A stretch of 64,000 bases of DNA from Paraglaciecola arctica BSs20135 (GCF_000314995.1 NZ_BAEO01000068.1:33493-97492); one strand, 5' to 3'. Positions 18,150 through 27,734 are shown, counted from the stretch's first letter. The notes: generated by a model from the sequence alone, not told the origin. A program made the numbers and translations.

Positions 18150-19325
18150 ATGAGTACAAATAAAAAGTTCGATATTGTTATTTATGGAGCCACTGGTTTT
18201 ACAGGCCGATTAGTTGCCGAATATTTGGTTAAACAATATGCTGGCGATAGTTCAGTAAAATGGGCCATGGCAGGTAGAAGTGCTGCAAAACTAGCGCAGG
18301 TTCGAGATGAAATAGGCGCGCCTTCTGATACCCCTTTAGTTGTGGCCGACTCAGAAGATTTAAGCACAATCCAAGCAATGTTGGACGATACCAAACTGGT
18401 ATTAACAACTGTAGGTCCTTATCAATTGTACGGCTCTGATTTGGTGGCAATGTGCGCTAAATCAGGAGTAGATTATGTCGACTTATGTGGTGAGCCGGTA
18501 TGGATGAGCGAAATGATCCCAGCCCATCAAGAAGCGGCTAAAGCCAGTGGCGCACGTATAGTGTTCTCATGTGGTTTTGACTCAATTCCATCTGACCTAG
18601 GTGTGTATCACTTACAACAATTGGCCAAAGAAAAATTTGGTCATCCTATGCCCAGAGTAAGATGTCGCGTTAGAAAAATGAAAGGAACCTTTTCGGGAGG
18701 TACGGCAGCTAGCCTTAAAGCCACTCTAGTAGCAGCCAAAAAAGATCCTGCTAAAATGAAAGCACTTCTTAATCCATTTTCTCTCACACCTGGATTTACT
18801 GGAGCCGAACAACCTTTTGGTAATAAACCTTATTATGAAGAAGACCTAGGCACTTGGGTGACCCCTTTTGTGATGGCAGCCATTAATACCCGCAACGTAC
18901 AACGTTCTAATTTTTTGTTGAACAGCGAATATGGCGACGATTTTGTGTATGACGAGATGTTTATGACCGGCCCTGGTGAAAAAGGTGAGGCCATTGCCAA
19001 CGCTATGGCAAATGACAAAAGCATGGGCGGAGATGGCGGACCTAAACCAGGTGAAGGCCCAAGCAAAGAAGAGCGCGAGAATGGCTTTTACGATTTACTT
19101 TATGTTGGATCAGACGCAGAAGGTAACAGTATCAAAGTTGCCGTAACAGGCGACAGAGATCCAGGTTACGGTTCAACATCAAAAGTTATTGCCGAAGCAG
19201 CTATTTGTTTGGTCAAAGATGCCACCGAAACCCAAGGTGGTTTTTGGACATCAGCGCCAGCTATGGGTGATAAGTTGATTAAACGCCTAGTGGCGAATGC
19301 TGGGTTAACTTTCAAACAAGAATAA
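18150..19325 (+). CDS. saccharopine dehydrogenase-like NAD(P)-binding reductase
   Basis: The N-terminal Rossmann motif YGATGFTGRLVAEYL is at residues 10-24, with AMAGRS and TTVGPYQLYG further on. DYVDLCGEP and FDSIPSDLG are shared with the family of mycobacterial trans-acting enoyl reductases and eukaryotic SCCPDH. The substrate is unknown, and lysine metabolism is unlikely. I chose the ATG at 18150 (391 aa) with GGAG six bases upstream, over an in-frame TTG 12 bases earlier. It stands alone between a pykA terminator and a convergent hairpin. Confidence 0.8.
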   Translation: MSTNKKFDIVIYGATGFTGRLVAEYLVKQYAGDSSVKWAMAGRSAAKLAQVRDEIGAPSDTPLVVADSEDLSTIQAMLDDTKLVLTTVGPYQLYGSDLVAMCAKSGVDYVDLCGEPVWMSEMIPAHQEAAKASGARIVFSCGFDSIPSDLGVYHLQQLAKEKFGHPMPRVRCRVRKMKGTFSGGTAASLKATLVAAKKDPAKMKALLNPFSLTPGFTGAEQPFGNKPYYEEDLGTWVTPFVMAAINTRNVQRSNFLLNSEYGDDFVYDEMFMTGPGEKGEAIANAMANDKSMGGDGGPKPGEGPSKEERENGFYDLLYVGSDAEGNSIKVAVTGDRDPGYGSTSKVIAEAAICLVKDATETQGGFWTSAPAMGDKLIKRLVANAGLTFKQE

Positions 19326-19335
19326 TGACTTAACC

Positions 19336-19370
19336 ACTTAAAGCTCAAGTCATTAACTTGGGCTTTAAGT
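19336..19370. terminator. bidirectional hairpin between convergent genes
   Basis: A 15-bp stem (ACTTAAAGCTCAAGT with its near-perfect complement, one G-T pair) encloses a CATTA loop. It lies between the reductase gene and the convergent hugZ. The T-tracts are short. Confidence 0.65.
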
Positions 19371-19404
19371 TTCTGGTAATTGAAGTAAAGCTATAGCCCA
19401 ATTT

Positions 19405-20130
19405 TTAAGAGGCTACAGAGATTAACCCTGCCCTAGCATCATGTGTCGCCTTAACCAGTTGTTCGCGCACTTGAGTCGATGTCAAACAAGTGTTGTCGAA
19501 TGGCCAATAATAAATATTATTATCCCCTTGTAAATGCACACCCTCACAAAATGCTGACAGCATAGATACTTGCTGGGCTTCGATATTAAACTGATGAGCT
19601 AAGATCAATTGCATGGCTTCTTGATGGTCCTTATTCATATGTTCCACTATGCCTTTACTGGCTTGTTGCCAATTACTTACATCTAGTTGCCAATCTTCTT
19701 GGTTGATCCAATGAATTTTTCCAAAACCTCCAATATACCTGACCCGCTTTTGAATAATTTTATAGAACATAAAATCATGGGTTTGCTGGTAGGCCTCCGC
19801 TTGCTTAAATAGAGAGAAATATTGAGCCTTCAGCGATTCATCCTCAATTAAATGAGCATCGCCAAGCAAAGTCACTCGGCCAGAAGCTTGAGAGTCATCA
19901 GCCAAGTTATCAAATACAGTCATAGACACTTTATGATTACCCTTAATATTCCGAGTGTGTTGGGCTATTTGACTAATGTATATAATCAAATCTCCCTCTG
20001 GCGTCATAAAATAAGGCACTATCGAACCAAATGGATAACCCTCTACCGACTGGGAATGAGTGCTTAGCACAGCTGAATGTTGTTGACGCACTAGGGTTTT
20101 AGCATCAAATATATAGGCTTGTTTTTTCAT
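19405..20130 (-). CDS. hugZ: HugZ-family haem utilisation protein
   Basis: A cytosolic haem-handling protein of the split-barrel FMN-binding fold. Helicobacter HugZ degrades haem, and Vibrio HutZ is the close relative. The N-terminal barrel (residues 1-150) includes STHSQSVEGYPFGS and YISQIAQHTRNI. The C-terminal DUF2470-type domain has GIVEHMNKDHQEAM, which contributes haem-contacting His residues in relatives. At 241 aa it is full length. It closes the leftward haem operon, 18 bp after hmuV, so its likely job is to release iron from imported haem. Confidence 0.85.
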   Translation of the reverse strand: MKKQAYIFDAKTLVRQQHSAVLSTHSQSVEGYPFGSIVPYFMTPEGDLIIYISQIAQHTRNIKGNHKVSMTVFDNLADDSQASGRVTLLGDAHLIEDESLKAQYFSLFKQAEAYQQTHDFMFYKIIQKRVRYIGGFGKIHWINQEDWQLDVSNWQQASKGIVEHMNKDHQEAMQLILAHQFNIEAQQVSMLSAFCEGVHLQGDNNIYYWPFDNTCLTSTQVREQLVKATHDARAGLISVAS

Positions 20131-20148
20131 GTTAAATCCTAATAAAAG

Positions 20149-20937
20149 TTAATGAGTGATATAAGGCACTGAGCCTATTTGTGGAATAAGTTTGGGGGTG
20201 ACACCAAAACAATCGGATAAATTTTCTGTGGTGATGACATCTTTAGCTTCGCCTTTAGCTAAACACCTGCCTTGGGCAAGCAATACAACTTGGCTCGCAT
20301 AGGGCAACACCAAGTTCATATCGTGGCTAACACAAACCACAGCTAAACCTTTTTGACAGAACTCTTGAACTAGATCCATCATGGCTTTTTGAAAACGAAA
20401 ATCGAGGGCAGAGGTCGGTTCATCTAGCAGTAGCAACTTGTTTTGATAGGCTAACTGGTGATTGTTTGGTTTATTACTTGGCAATAACTGCAACAGAGCT
20501 TTAGCGATAAACACCCGCTGACGTTCACCTCCTGATAAGGTACGCACATCACGTCCAAACAAGTGGCTAATACTTAACTTTTCGGCTAATTCACAGATCA
20601 GCAAAGTGCTTTGTTTATCAGTCTCTACTTGTTCTGAACGCGCTAATTTTAAGAGATTTTCAGTTAAAAAAGCGAAATGCACCTGGTTGTTTTGCGCCAC
20701 AAAAGCACGTTCTTTTGCCAAGGCTTTATTTGACCATTGCTCCAAGTTTCTTTGTTGAAACATAATACTGCCACTAGTTTGTTGATGCAGACCCGCAACA
20801 CAACGTAGTAAGGTAGATTTACCGCAACCATTCTCTCCAATAACAGTGACAAAATCTCCGCTACTGAGTGATAAAGAAATATTTTGAAGAATGCTTTTTT
20901 CCCTATAATTTAGAAATATGTCTTTCATTTCAAACAT
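20149..20937 (-). CDS. hmuV: haem ABC transporter ATPase
   Basis: The cytosolic ATPase powering haem import through HmuU. Walker A is GENGCGKSTLLR near residue 34, the signature is LSGGERQRVF, Walker B is LLLLDEPTSALD, and SHDMN is the switch His region. Its 262 aa are typical for HmuV. It overlaps the hmuU 3' end by 8 bp. In family terms it is an iron-siderophore/B12/haem type importer subunit. Haem specificity is inferred from the HmuT and HugZ neighbours. Confidence 0.9.
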   Translation of the reverse strand: MFEMKDIFLNYREKSILQNISLSLSSGDFVTVIGENGCGKSTLLRCVAGLHQQTSGSIMFQQRNLEQWSNKALAKERAFVAQNNQVHFAFLTENLLKLARSEQVETDKQSTLLICELAEKLSISHLFGRDVRTLSGGERQRVFIAKALLQLLPSNKPNNHQLAYQNKLLLLDEPTSALDFRFQKAMMDLVQEFCQKGLAVVCVSHDMNLVLPYASQVVLLAQGRCLAKGEAKDVITTENLSDCFGVTPKLIPQIGSVPYITH

Positions 20938-22015
20938 GCTCGGCCTTGCCCTTAGCTAATAAATACAAAAAGAAAGGAGCACCCACGGCAGAAGTCACTA
21001 TACCTATGGGAATTTCTAAAGGAGGGAATAAGGTTCGCGATATAATGTCGGCTACCAACATCAATACACCACCCAGCACGCCACAAGCGGGCATTAAATA
21101 TTGGTGGTCTGCCCCAAACAAAGTGCGAGCAATATGAGGTACTACCAATCCAACAAAACCAATAATACCGCAAAGTGCTGTCGCTAAAGCCACTGAAAAA
21201 GCCACCAACCAAAGAGTCAGGCGTTTATGCTTGGCTACCGCGAGCCCCATACATTGGGCTTCATTTTCTCCCAATGCCAGCATATTCAATGACTTGCGTA
21301 GATGTAAAAACAGCCCAATTGCAGGCACACTTAAGGCCCCGACAAATGATACTTTATGCCAGTCAATCCCACCTAAACTGCCCATTGTCCAATAGGTGAT
21401 TTGCCGCAGTGCGTCATCATTTGCCATATAACTGATTGCACCTATATGAGTGCCCGCTAAAGCATTCACCGCTACACCTGCCAAAATCAAGGACGAAATA
21501 GCCGTACCCATGGGGGTTTTAGCAACCAGTAAGACTATCCATACTGCAAGTAATGCCCCTACAAACGCACTGCCGGCCACTAGATATTGCCCGGCTTTTT
21601 CTAGTTCAGGAAAATGATTAACCAAGGCTAAAGTAGTAGCTGCCGCTGCGGCTGCTCCGGCCGAAATACCTATTAATCCTGGATCAGCTAATGGGTTTCT
21701 GACTAAGCCTTGCATGGCACATCCTGACATAGCCAATAGTGCTCCCACACATATCGCCATTACCATGCGCGGCGCTCTTAACTCGGAAAAGATGTACCAA
21801 TGGATATCTTGTTGTTGGGTTAAGTCTTGCGAGGTGATTTTTTTAATCAACATCTGCAACATGTCAAAAGATGACTGGGCAAAACTACCAGCCTGTAAAC
21901 CAACTAGTATCAAAAACACTCCCAATCCTGCTGCAAGCCAGATTCCCCGCCCATACTTTTTATGGCGTTGAGTTAAGGTAGCATGCAGGGTGACAGACAG
22001 ACTATCTGCGGACAT
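20930..22015 (-). CDS. hmuU: haem ABC transporter permease
   Basis: An inner-membrane FecCD-family permease with about ten helices. ELRAPRMVMAICVGALLAMSGCAMQG and NPLADPGLIGISAG lie near residues 75-125, and the C-terminal GFVGLVVPHIAR is the ATPase-coupling region. At 361 aa it is full length. It overlaps the hmuT 3' end by 14 bp and the hmuV 5' end by 8 bp, so T, U and V are translated together. Confidence 0.9.
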   Translation of the reverse strand: MSADSLSVTLHATLTQRHKKYGRGIWLAAGLGVFLILVGLQAGSFAQSSFDMLQMLIKKITSQDLTQQQDIHWYIFSELRAPRMVMAICVGALLAMSGCAMQGLVRNPLADPGLIGISAGAAAAAATTLALVNHFPELEKAGQYLVAGSAFVGALLAVWIVLLVAKTPMGTAISSLILAGVAVNALAGTHIGAISYMANDDALRQITYWTMGSLGGIDWHKVSFVGALSVPAIGLFLHLRKSLNMLALGENEAQCMGLAVAKHKRLTLWLVAFSVALATALCGIIGFVGLVVPHIARTLFGADHQYLMPACGVLGGVLMLVADIISRTLFPPLEIPIGIVTSAVGAPFFLYLLAKGKAEHV

Positions 22016-22847
22016 AAAGCGACTCTATACTCGAAATGATAGTGGCAAGCGCTTGAGGATATCGGGGCGACAAACCTAAGGCATTACTACTTTCCATCAC
22101 AACTAGGCTGCAATTTCTACCTGCTGTAGTGGCTTTTAAGGCTGGATGTTGGCAAAGTGCTTTTATAGCTTTTGGCTCTTTAATCCTGTGACTAGCAACA
22201 AAAATCAAGTCTGGGTTTGCAGCCAAAATAGACTCGTTGTCCATCACTTTGTAATCCGTCAATTTAGCGGCAACGTTATGAATGCCTGCGTCATCAAACA
22301 AGGCTTGTGGCACAGTATTATTACCCGCAACTGTTAATCCTCTTTCACTATCAGACATCACAAACAAGGCACTTAATGAAGGATCAGTGTTTTGCCGAAG
22401 TTTAAGTTCTGTCACTTGTTGCGAGATGGTTTCGACTAATAAAAATGCGTCATTCTCAGCGCCCAGTAACTTGCCAACTTGCTCAATGAGTTGCGTTAAA
22501 CCTGCCAAATCCCTTTGTTCTCCCAATATATTAACTTGCACCCCTGCAGCTTCAAGTTGCCCAGCAAGGCTAGCGGGGCCAGTCGCATGGGCACCAATAA
22601 GATGGCTAGGTTGAAAACTTAAAACCCCTTCAGTACTTAACTGCCTAAAATAGCCAAGTTTAGGTAAATTAACTGCAGCCATGGGATAAAGACTGGTGCT
22701 GTCGGTTGCCACAATCAGTTCCTGCTTACCTAAGGCATAAATAATTTCGGTGATGCTTCCACCTGAACTTATTATGCGTTTCGGGGCATCTGTAGCTGCA
22801 TTCACGACACCAGTAACTAGTGCATAAATCAGTATTAACTTGTACAT
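22002..22847 (-). CDS. hmuT: haem-binding periplasmic protein
   Basis: The periplasmic receptor for the HmuUV importer, a class III (BtuF-like) binding protein. A signal peptide covers about residues 1-17 (LIYALVTGVVNA). PKRIISSGGSITEIIYALG marks the N-lobe and FMVSDSERGLTVAG-type sequence the hinge region. PDLIFVASHRI lies in the C-lobe. Its 281 aa are normal. Haem as the ligand is inferred from the operon, since the fold also binds siderophores and cobalamin. Confidence 0.88.
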   Translation of the reverse strand: MYKLILIYALVTGVVNAATDAPKRIISSGGSITEIIYALGKQELIVATDSTSLYPMAAVNLPKLGYFRQLSTEGVLSFQPSHLIGAHATGPASLAGQLEAAGVQVNILGEQRDLAGLTQLIEQVGKLLGAENDAFLLVETISQQVTELKLRQNTDPSLSALFVMSDSERGLTVAGNNTVPQALFDDAGIHNVAAKLTDYKVMDNESILAANPDLIFVASHRIKEPKAIKALCQHPALKATTAGRNCSLVVMESSNALGLSPRYPQALATIISSIESLYVRR

Positions 22848-22888
22848 AGTTTATTTCTCAGCAGTGGCGGGGAACAACCCGCCTTTAG

Positions 22889-24010
22889 TTAGTCAGTGGA
22901 TATCGCGTCAAAGCGAAAGCTGTAGTTTCCAGAAATGCCACTTTCATCGTAATAGCTAGTGACCTGTAACTTGTAATTAGCTGTATTGGTTTTTATGAGG
23001 TAGACACCATATTGTGACCATAATAAATGCCCATCATTGAGGTTGTATTGGTACCAAGGGTTTGCGGTAAATGCTTTCACTTCAGTCAAATTCGACTTAA
23101 ATCCATAATATTGTTCAGCCTCACTATCGACCCCAAGATAGCTGTTTGTTGTGTCAACAAGTGCCGAAGCTTCATCAGCGATGAATATTTGAAAGTCAGC
23201 GCCTGTAACGCCTGAATCTGTGAGACAAGGTAATTGAATATCCCAGGCATCATCTTGACTGACAGGTTCTGCAAGATCAAAATCTACATATATCCCAGTA
23301 TCACAACTCACTGCATCCAACTCTAATTCGAATTCTTCTGCAAACTCAGTTTCACCGTCTAAGGCACTTTGGTGCTGTATACCAAGGGTAATAGTGGCCA
23401 AAGTACGACCAGAAGTTGTCAGGGATTTGGCTCTAAATTTAGTGTAGGCATTGTCAGAACTAACAACAAAATAAACATCATCCGCAGCACTGACTTGGTG
23501 AGTAGTGAGATCATAATTATAAAATTTGTCACCTACGATATATTCTTCAGAATCATAGCTGTAGTCATCCTCAGTGGGTAAATCTATAACACCAACAGCC
23601 AAATAATTATCTAACTCAGCATCAGCCGTGGCGTTTAAAAACATGTCACTGATGGCATTTCCTGCATCATCATAAAAGTCACTATTTATAGTACTAAAAT
23701 AGGTTCCGACAGTGTTATCTGTATGGGTATTTAAAGACACTTCTGTACGCTTAAAAGCTATATCCCATTGGCTGTCAGTTGCAGCAGCTTCATCGGTTAA
23801 TTCAAGCACAGCACCTGTCTCTAAATCGAAATAAACACTCTTTGGCTCTGACGAAGTACCTGTGCTGAATGGTCCAAAAATCACACCTTCTTCTACAACC
23901 TCTTCCACCTCAGGTATAACTTCAATTTCATCAACTGGATCAGAGCTTGAGCTACCACAGCCGCTCATTATGGCTAATAGACTTAGCGCTGGAATGGTAT
24001 ATTTCTTCAT
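22889..24010 (-). CDS. HmuY-like haem-binding lipoprotein, apparently two-domain
   Basis: An exported lipoprotein (lipobox MSGC, then an acidic Pro/Glu linker to about residue 45) encoded between the TonB receptor and HmuT. Sequence after the linker follows the HmuY pattern: YFDLETGAVLEL with SQWDIAFKR near residues 60-90. A similar pattern recurs after residue 235 as YVDFDLAEPV with DDAWDIQL, and the protein ends WYQYNLNDGHL, YLIKT, YKLQVTSYYD, GNYSFRF, a typical HmuY ending. Classic HmuY is about 215 aa, whereas this is 373 aa, which suggests an internal duplication or a large insertion. Haemophore-like capture and hand-over to the receptor is inferred from Porphyromonas HmuY. Confidence 0.7.
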   Translation of the reverse strand: MKKYTIPALSLLAIMSGCGSSSSDPVDEIEVIPEVEEVVEEGVIFGPFSTGTSSEPKSVYFDLETGAVLELTDEAAATDSQWDIAFKRTEVSLNTHTDNTVGTYFSTINSDFYDDAGNAISDMFLNATADAELDNYLAVGVIDLPTEDDYSYDSEEYIVGDKFYNYDLTTHQVSAADDVYFVVSSDNAYTKFRAKSLTTSGRTLATITLGIQHQSALDGETEFAEEFELELDAVSCDTGIYVDFDLAEPVSQDDAWDIQLPCLTDSGVTGADFQIFIADEASALVDTTNSYLGVDSEAEQYYGFKSNLTEVKAFTANPWYQYNLNDGHLLWSQYGVYLIKTNTANYKLQVTSYYDESGISGNYSFRFDAISTD

Positions 24011-24025
24011 TGTTGTAACTTTCCT

Positions 24026-25978
24026 TTAGTAAAATTGATAGGAGATACCAGCAAAAACCCGTCTACTCGACAGCGGTCTAACATCGAGTAACCCCGCTGC
24101 AATAGCATCTGTGTTTTGATGGTTATCAAATACGTTGTCGACACCAGCGATCCAGTGCCAATTTTTATTTAAACTTTGACTAAGGCTTAAATTCAAACTA
24201 CTCCAAGCGTCCTTTTCTACGCCTACTTGTTGTTCTGTCGGGTAACTGCCATTTTCATACACCAGATAAATCAGCCCATGAATATCGAATGGAAATTGCC
24301 AATCCAAATTAGCTTTGATTTGATGAGTGGGACGGTCGCTAAGATGCTCACCACTGTGATCAGTGGCATGTAAATAACTGTAACTTAGCTGATAATTCAC
24401 TTTGCCCAAGGATAATTTTGCTGAGAGATCTAACCCTTTCATCACAGCTTGTTCAACATTACTGTAGCGAGAAATAAGTAAGCCGGAAGCCGCAGATGCG
24501 TCGACATCTGTCACCGTTTCGATAAAGTCTTTGGCTCTGGCATAATGGGCATTAACACTTAATGATAGCTGTTGCTTTGAGCTATTGAGTTGATTGAGAT
24601 AGGTTGCCTCTAAGTTAGTACTCACTGCGGTTTCTGGTTTTAGCTGGTCGTTACCTAAGACCATGTATCCTAAATTACTGTGGTCAAAAATATAAAAACG
24701 TTCTTTTAATGTAGGTACACGGTAACTCTGCCCCACGCCCATTCGAAGTTGCCATTGCTGTTGCTGAGTTTCAACAAAGCTGAATAAGACATTTACACGG
24801 GCAGCGCTGTGCCAACCAAATTCACTATCATGCTGGGCACGGATACCTGCTAACACTTCATGGTCAGCAATTTGCCAGCTTAATTGACTGTAACCCTCAA
24901 TACTGTCCCGTGCTTTATCATCAATTTCAACGGTTCCTGAAGTGCCCTCTTCACTAGCTTGTTTCACTTGATACAACTCATCACGGTGCAATACAAAACC
25001 AGATACCAATTCAATTTCTGAAATATTCCATAGATACTGACTATCTATCTCCGCTAACTTTATGTCAGCATCTCGCAAAGAATTTGAATCTCCACTGGTT
25101 TCTTGATGATTAAGATAACGACCTTGAACGCGCCAAAATTCTCCTTGATTAAGTCCCAGATCGTATTGCCACTGCTCAACCTGCGAAAGATAACTGATCT
25201 CACCTGCCTGACCGGGAATAACGTAACGCTGTTTTTGCTTATCATCACTGAAATACCTAGCTTTAAGGCTTAGTTCTAGTGAATCTTCAAATTGTTTTGA
25301 CAAGCGTAAGTTCACAAAATGTTTATCAGTACTTGGCGCACTTTGAGAGACGGTTTTAGTATCGTAATCAAATCCAGGATCATCAATTTTTTGTAGACTA
25401 AGACTGCTCTGCCAGCCAAGTATGTTTTGGCTGGCATCTAGTTGAAGTTGCTGACCAACATCAGCAGAATCAATATTGTTATTGGTATAACTACTGCTTT
25501 GATATTTTACTTTAAGATGATCTTTCGACTGTTTACGACTAATAATATTGATCACCCCTCCCATGGCAGAACTACCGTATAAAACTGAAGCTGCACCGCG
25601 TAATACCTCAATTCGTTCAATATCCACCACACCAATTTGATCTAAATCAACGGCTGAGCCTGTGGGAGAAATTAACGGCTGACTATCCAACAAAATCAAT
25701 ACATGGTTTTCATCAAAGCCCTGCATTTGCACTGTGTATCCGTCTTTAGCGTTGCGCTTAGCGACCACTCCAGGAATATAATTCAATGCTCCTGCTAAGG
25801 TGCCATGACTGAGTTTTTGCAATTGCACCGCAGATATAACGTCAATTGAAACTGGGCTTTGAGATTGGGATATAGTTGAGCGAGTGCCAGTCACTACTAT
25901 TTGTTCCATTGTCGAAGATCTAGCAACATCAACCATGCAACAAAAAGCTAAACTAAGTACTAAAGGTGTCAATTTCAT
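24026..25978 (-). CDS. TonB-dependent outer membrane haem receptor
   Basis: A TonB-dependent outer-membrane receptor. The signal peptide covers about residues 1-21. MEQIVVTGTRS resembles a TonB box, and the plug (about 25-150) includes IPGVVAKRNAKDGYTVQMQGFDENHVLILLD-like sequence, VLRGAASVLYGSSAMGGVINI, and then a barrel. The protein ends in FAGISYQFY, an outer-membrane insertion signal with a terminal aromatic residue. Its 650 aa are usual for the HmuR/BtuB-like size class. It is the first gene of the haem operon, behind a Fur-like promoter. Haem as the substrate is inferred from the downstream genes. Confidence 0.88.
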   Translation of the reverse strand: MKLTPLVLSLAFCCMVDVARSSTMEQIVVTGTRSTISQSQSPVSIDVISAVQLQKLSHGTLAGALNYIPGVVAKRNAKDGYTVQMQGFDENHVLILLDSQPLISPTGSAVDLDQIGVVDIERIEVLRGAASVLYGSSAMGGVINIISRKQSKDHLKVKYQSSSYTNNNIDSADVGQQLQLDASQNILGWQSSLSLQKIDDPGFDYDTKTVSQSAPSTDKHFVNLRLSKQFEDSLELSLKARYFSDDKQKQRYVIPGQAGEISYLSQVEQWQYDLGLNQGEFWRVQGRYLNHQETSGDSNSLRDADIKLAEIDSQYLWNISEIELVSGFVLHRDELYQVKQASEEGTSGTVEIDDKARDSIEGYSQLSWQIADHEVLAGIRAQHDSEFGWHSAARVNVLFSFVETQQQQWQLRMGVGQSYRVPTLKERFYIFDHSNLGYMVLGNDQLKPETAVSTNLEATYLNQLNSSKQQLSLSVNAHYARAKDFIETVTDVDASAASGLLISRYSNVEQAVMKGLDLSAKLSLGKVNYQLSYSYLHATDHSGEHLSDRPTHQIKANLDWQFPFDIHGLIYLVYENGSYPTEQQVGVEKDAWSSLNLSLSQSLNKNWHWIAGVDNVFDNHQNTDAIAAGLLDVRPLSSRRVFAGISYQFY

Positions 25979-25989
25979 TTAATCTAAAT

Positions 25990-26042
25990 ACGAATCACTA
26001 TCATTTGCACTAATAATAAGATCAGTGAGGTAACATAGTCAA
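25990..26042 (-). promoter_or_regulatory. haem operon promoter with Fur-like box
   Basis: On the leftward strand TTGACT (26037-26042) and TATTAT (26013-26018) lie 18 bp apart. Just downstream, 25990-26008 reads GCAAATGATAGTGATTCGT, about 12 of 19 matches to the Fur consensus by eye. The box would cover the start site. This placement fits iron-repressed expression of the whole receptor-to-hugZ operon. Confidence 0.6.
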
Positions 26043-26179
26043 GGGTATTTTGATTAGCAGCAAAAAAGGTAGTGAGAATTAAACGAATAATGTTTAATGA
26101 GGTTGCTAAAAATTTTTGATGGTGTGCATCAGAAAGCTCTGATATTGGAATGATTTAATTGAATATTTATAAGGCTAGC

Positions 26180-26845
26180 TTATTGGCTGGGATCCAGATG
26201 ATCCTGGGAGTTGTTGTTCAGCCTATACCAACCAGCAATACTGTATCGATCACAATGACTAGTGATTACTTCATGGGGGAAAACATCACTAAGAAATATG
26301 ATGCAGCTATTAAACAACGGCGGCACAACAAGCAAAGGTGACGGTTGCTCATCGGCATACAAAAGTAACTCGCCACCATCATTCTTACGCCAGTTGTCAT
26401 TTAAATAAAACACAGTACTCAATATACGATTGCTACGACCTTTAAATGCATCTAGGTGCCGCCGATAAAAGTCACCTTCTGCGTAATGAGAAAAGTGACA
26501 TTCAAAATCAAATAAGCCCATAAACAAACGTCTATTTAAACCTACCCGTAATTGTTCCATAGATTGCAAATAAGCCTCTTGTTGTACTGAATGACCATCG
26601 AGCCATAAAGTTGAATCGGTTCTTATTTGTGCATTAAGCTGCAGGTCATTTTGGCGACCAATGCCTGCGGGTTTAAAACTAATAGCAGATAATCGTATTG
26701 CCTCTTGCTGCAATTGAGTACCCAGCCAAGCAGGTAAAAAATCTATTAGCTGAATATAGCCATGATGTTGCAACGCATCTGCTATATTGTCTATCAACTG
26801 TTCGCTCAAACAGATATTTTCAGTCACAGGTGTTGCCATTTTCAT
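26180..26845 (-). CDS. 2-oxoglutarate/Fe(II) dioxygenase, prolyl-4-hydroxylase-like
   Basis: A cytosolic oxygenase of the P4Hc superfamily. The iron triad is visible as HLD (in YRRHLDAF) and the distal His in FPHEV, and the 2-oxoglutarate Arg is probably that of DRYSIAGWYR. DGGELLLY is the usual strand before the distal His. Its 221 aa are typical of small bacterial members. The target, whether an EF-Tu-type prolyl residue or another substrate, is unknown. It lies 13 bp after the EamA transporter on the same strand. Confidence 0.78.
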   Translation of the reverse strand: MKMATPVTENICLSEQLIDNIADALQHHGYIQLIDFLPAWLGTQLQQEAIRLSAISFKPAGIGRQNDLQLNAQIRTDSTLWLDGHSVQQEAYLQSMEQLRVGLNRRLFMGLFDFECHFSHYAEGDFYRRHLDAFKGRSNRILSTVFYLNDNWRKNDGGELLLYADEQPSPLLVVPPLFNSCIIFLSDVFPHEVITSHCDRYSIAGWYRLNNNSQDHLDPSQ

Positions 26846-26858
26846 ATTGTTGGTCTTG

Positions 26859-27734
26859 TTATTTTAACAAGCGCATCCCCATTATAACCAGTATTAATCC
26901 AACAAAGTGCATCCAACCTAGTGGTTCTTGCAACAAATAGTTCGATAGAATGATTGTCATCAGAGGCCCAACAGCTCCAACAATCCCCGCTTTACTCGCC
27001 CCTACGATTTTGACGCCGGCACTGACTAAAAATGATGGGATAAGCGTACAAAAAATAGCAATAGCTGCTGCGCCTGCATACATAGGTCTAGTAAAAGTAC
27101 TTAGGTCTTGCACACCCACTGCGGTAGCATGCATTAACATAGTTGCTACTGCGCCAATCATTGCTATACAAGTAAAACGTTGGCTGCCAATGCGCCGAGA
27201 ATAAATTTGATTCGCAATCATAAACCAAGCAGTAAAAATACTAGCAATAAACACCAGCAAACTGCCTAACCAAAGGTCGTCGCCACCAAAACTTAAATCG
27301 GCAAAAAAGAATAAACCAATACCGCTGTAAGCCACCAACAATGCTAACCATAAGCGAGATGAGACAGTTTCTTTTAGAAAAATCCAAGCAAATAACATCG
27401 ATATCGCAGGATAACAAAACAAGATCATCCGTTCTAAACCTGCACTGATATATAACAGCCCCTGTAGATCAAGGTAACTGGCAATGTGGTAACAAGCCAC
27501 TCCAGCTGCGACTGCGCCTAACACATCTTTTTTTGTTACTCCCCAACTTCGGCGCGACACTGTCCAATAAAGTATGCCTAGGTAGAATGGTAAAATGAAC
27601 AACATCCTTAATGTTTGCAATTCCAGTGCGCCAAGGCCAATTTGAAATAACATTTTTACGATAATGGCTTTGCTAGAAAACAATAAAGTCCCCATCACGA
27701 CAAAGAAAATACCTTTTTGTTGCTGTGTAACCAT
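26859..27734 (-). CDS. EamA/DMT-family transporter
   Basis: An inner-membrane protein with about ten hydrophobic helices in two homologous halves. The second EamA repeat includes GAVGPLMTIILSNYLLQEPL and ends LVIMGMRLLK. The family exports amino acids, metabolites or nucleotide sugars, and nothing here fixes the substrate. Its 291 aa are the usual length. It is followed by a dioxygenase gene, probably in one transcript. Confidence 0.85.
   Translation of the reverse strand: MVTQQQKGIFFVVMGTLLFSSKAIIVKMLFQIGLGALELQTLRMLFILPFYLGILYWTVSRRSWGVTKKDVLGAVAAGVACYHIASYLDLQGLLYISAGLERMILFCYPAISMLFAWIFLKETVSSRLWLALLVAYSGIGLFFFADLSFGGDDLWLGSLLVFIASIFTAWFMIANQIYSRRIGSQRFTCIAMIGAVATMLMHATAVGVQDLSTFTRPMYAGAAAIAIFCTLIPSFLVSAGVKIVGASKAGIVGAVGPLMTIILSNYLLQEPLGWMHFVGLILVIMGMRLLK

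Noticed and set aside
18150..19325. Lysine-pathway saccharopine dehydrogenase
   Set aside because: Similarity covers the NAD(P)-binding family in general. No lysine or carboxyspermidine gene is near, and the C-terminal half fits the enoyl-reductase/SCCPDH group better.
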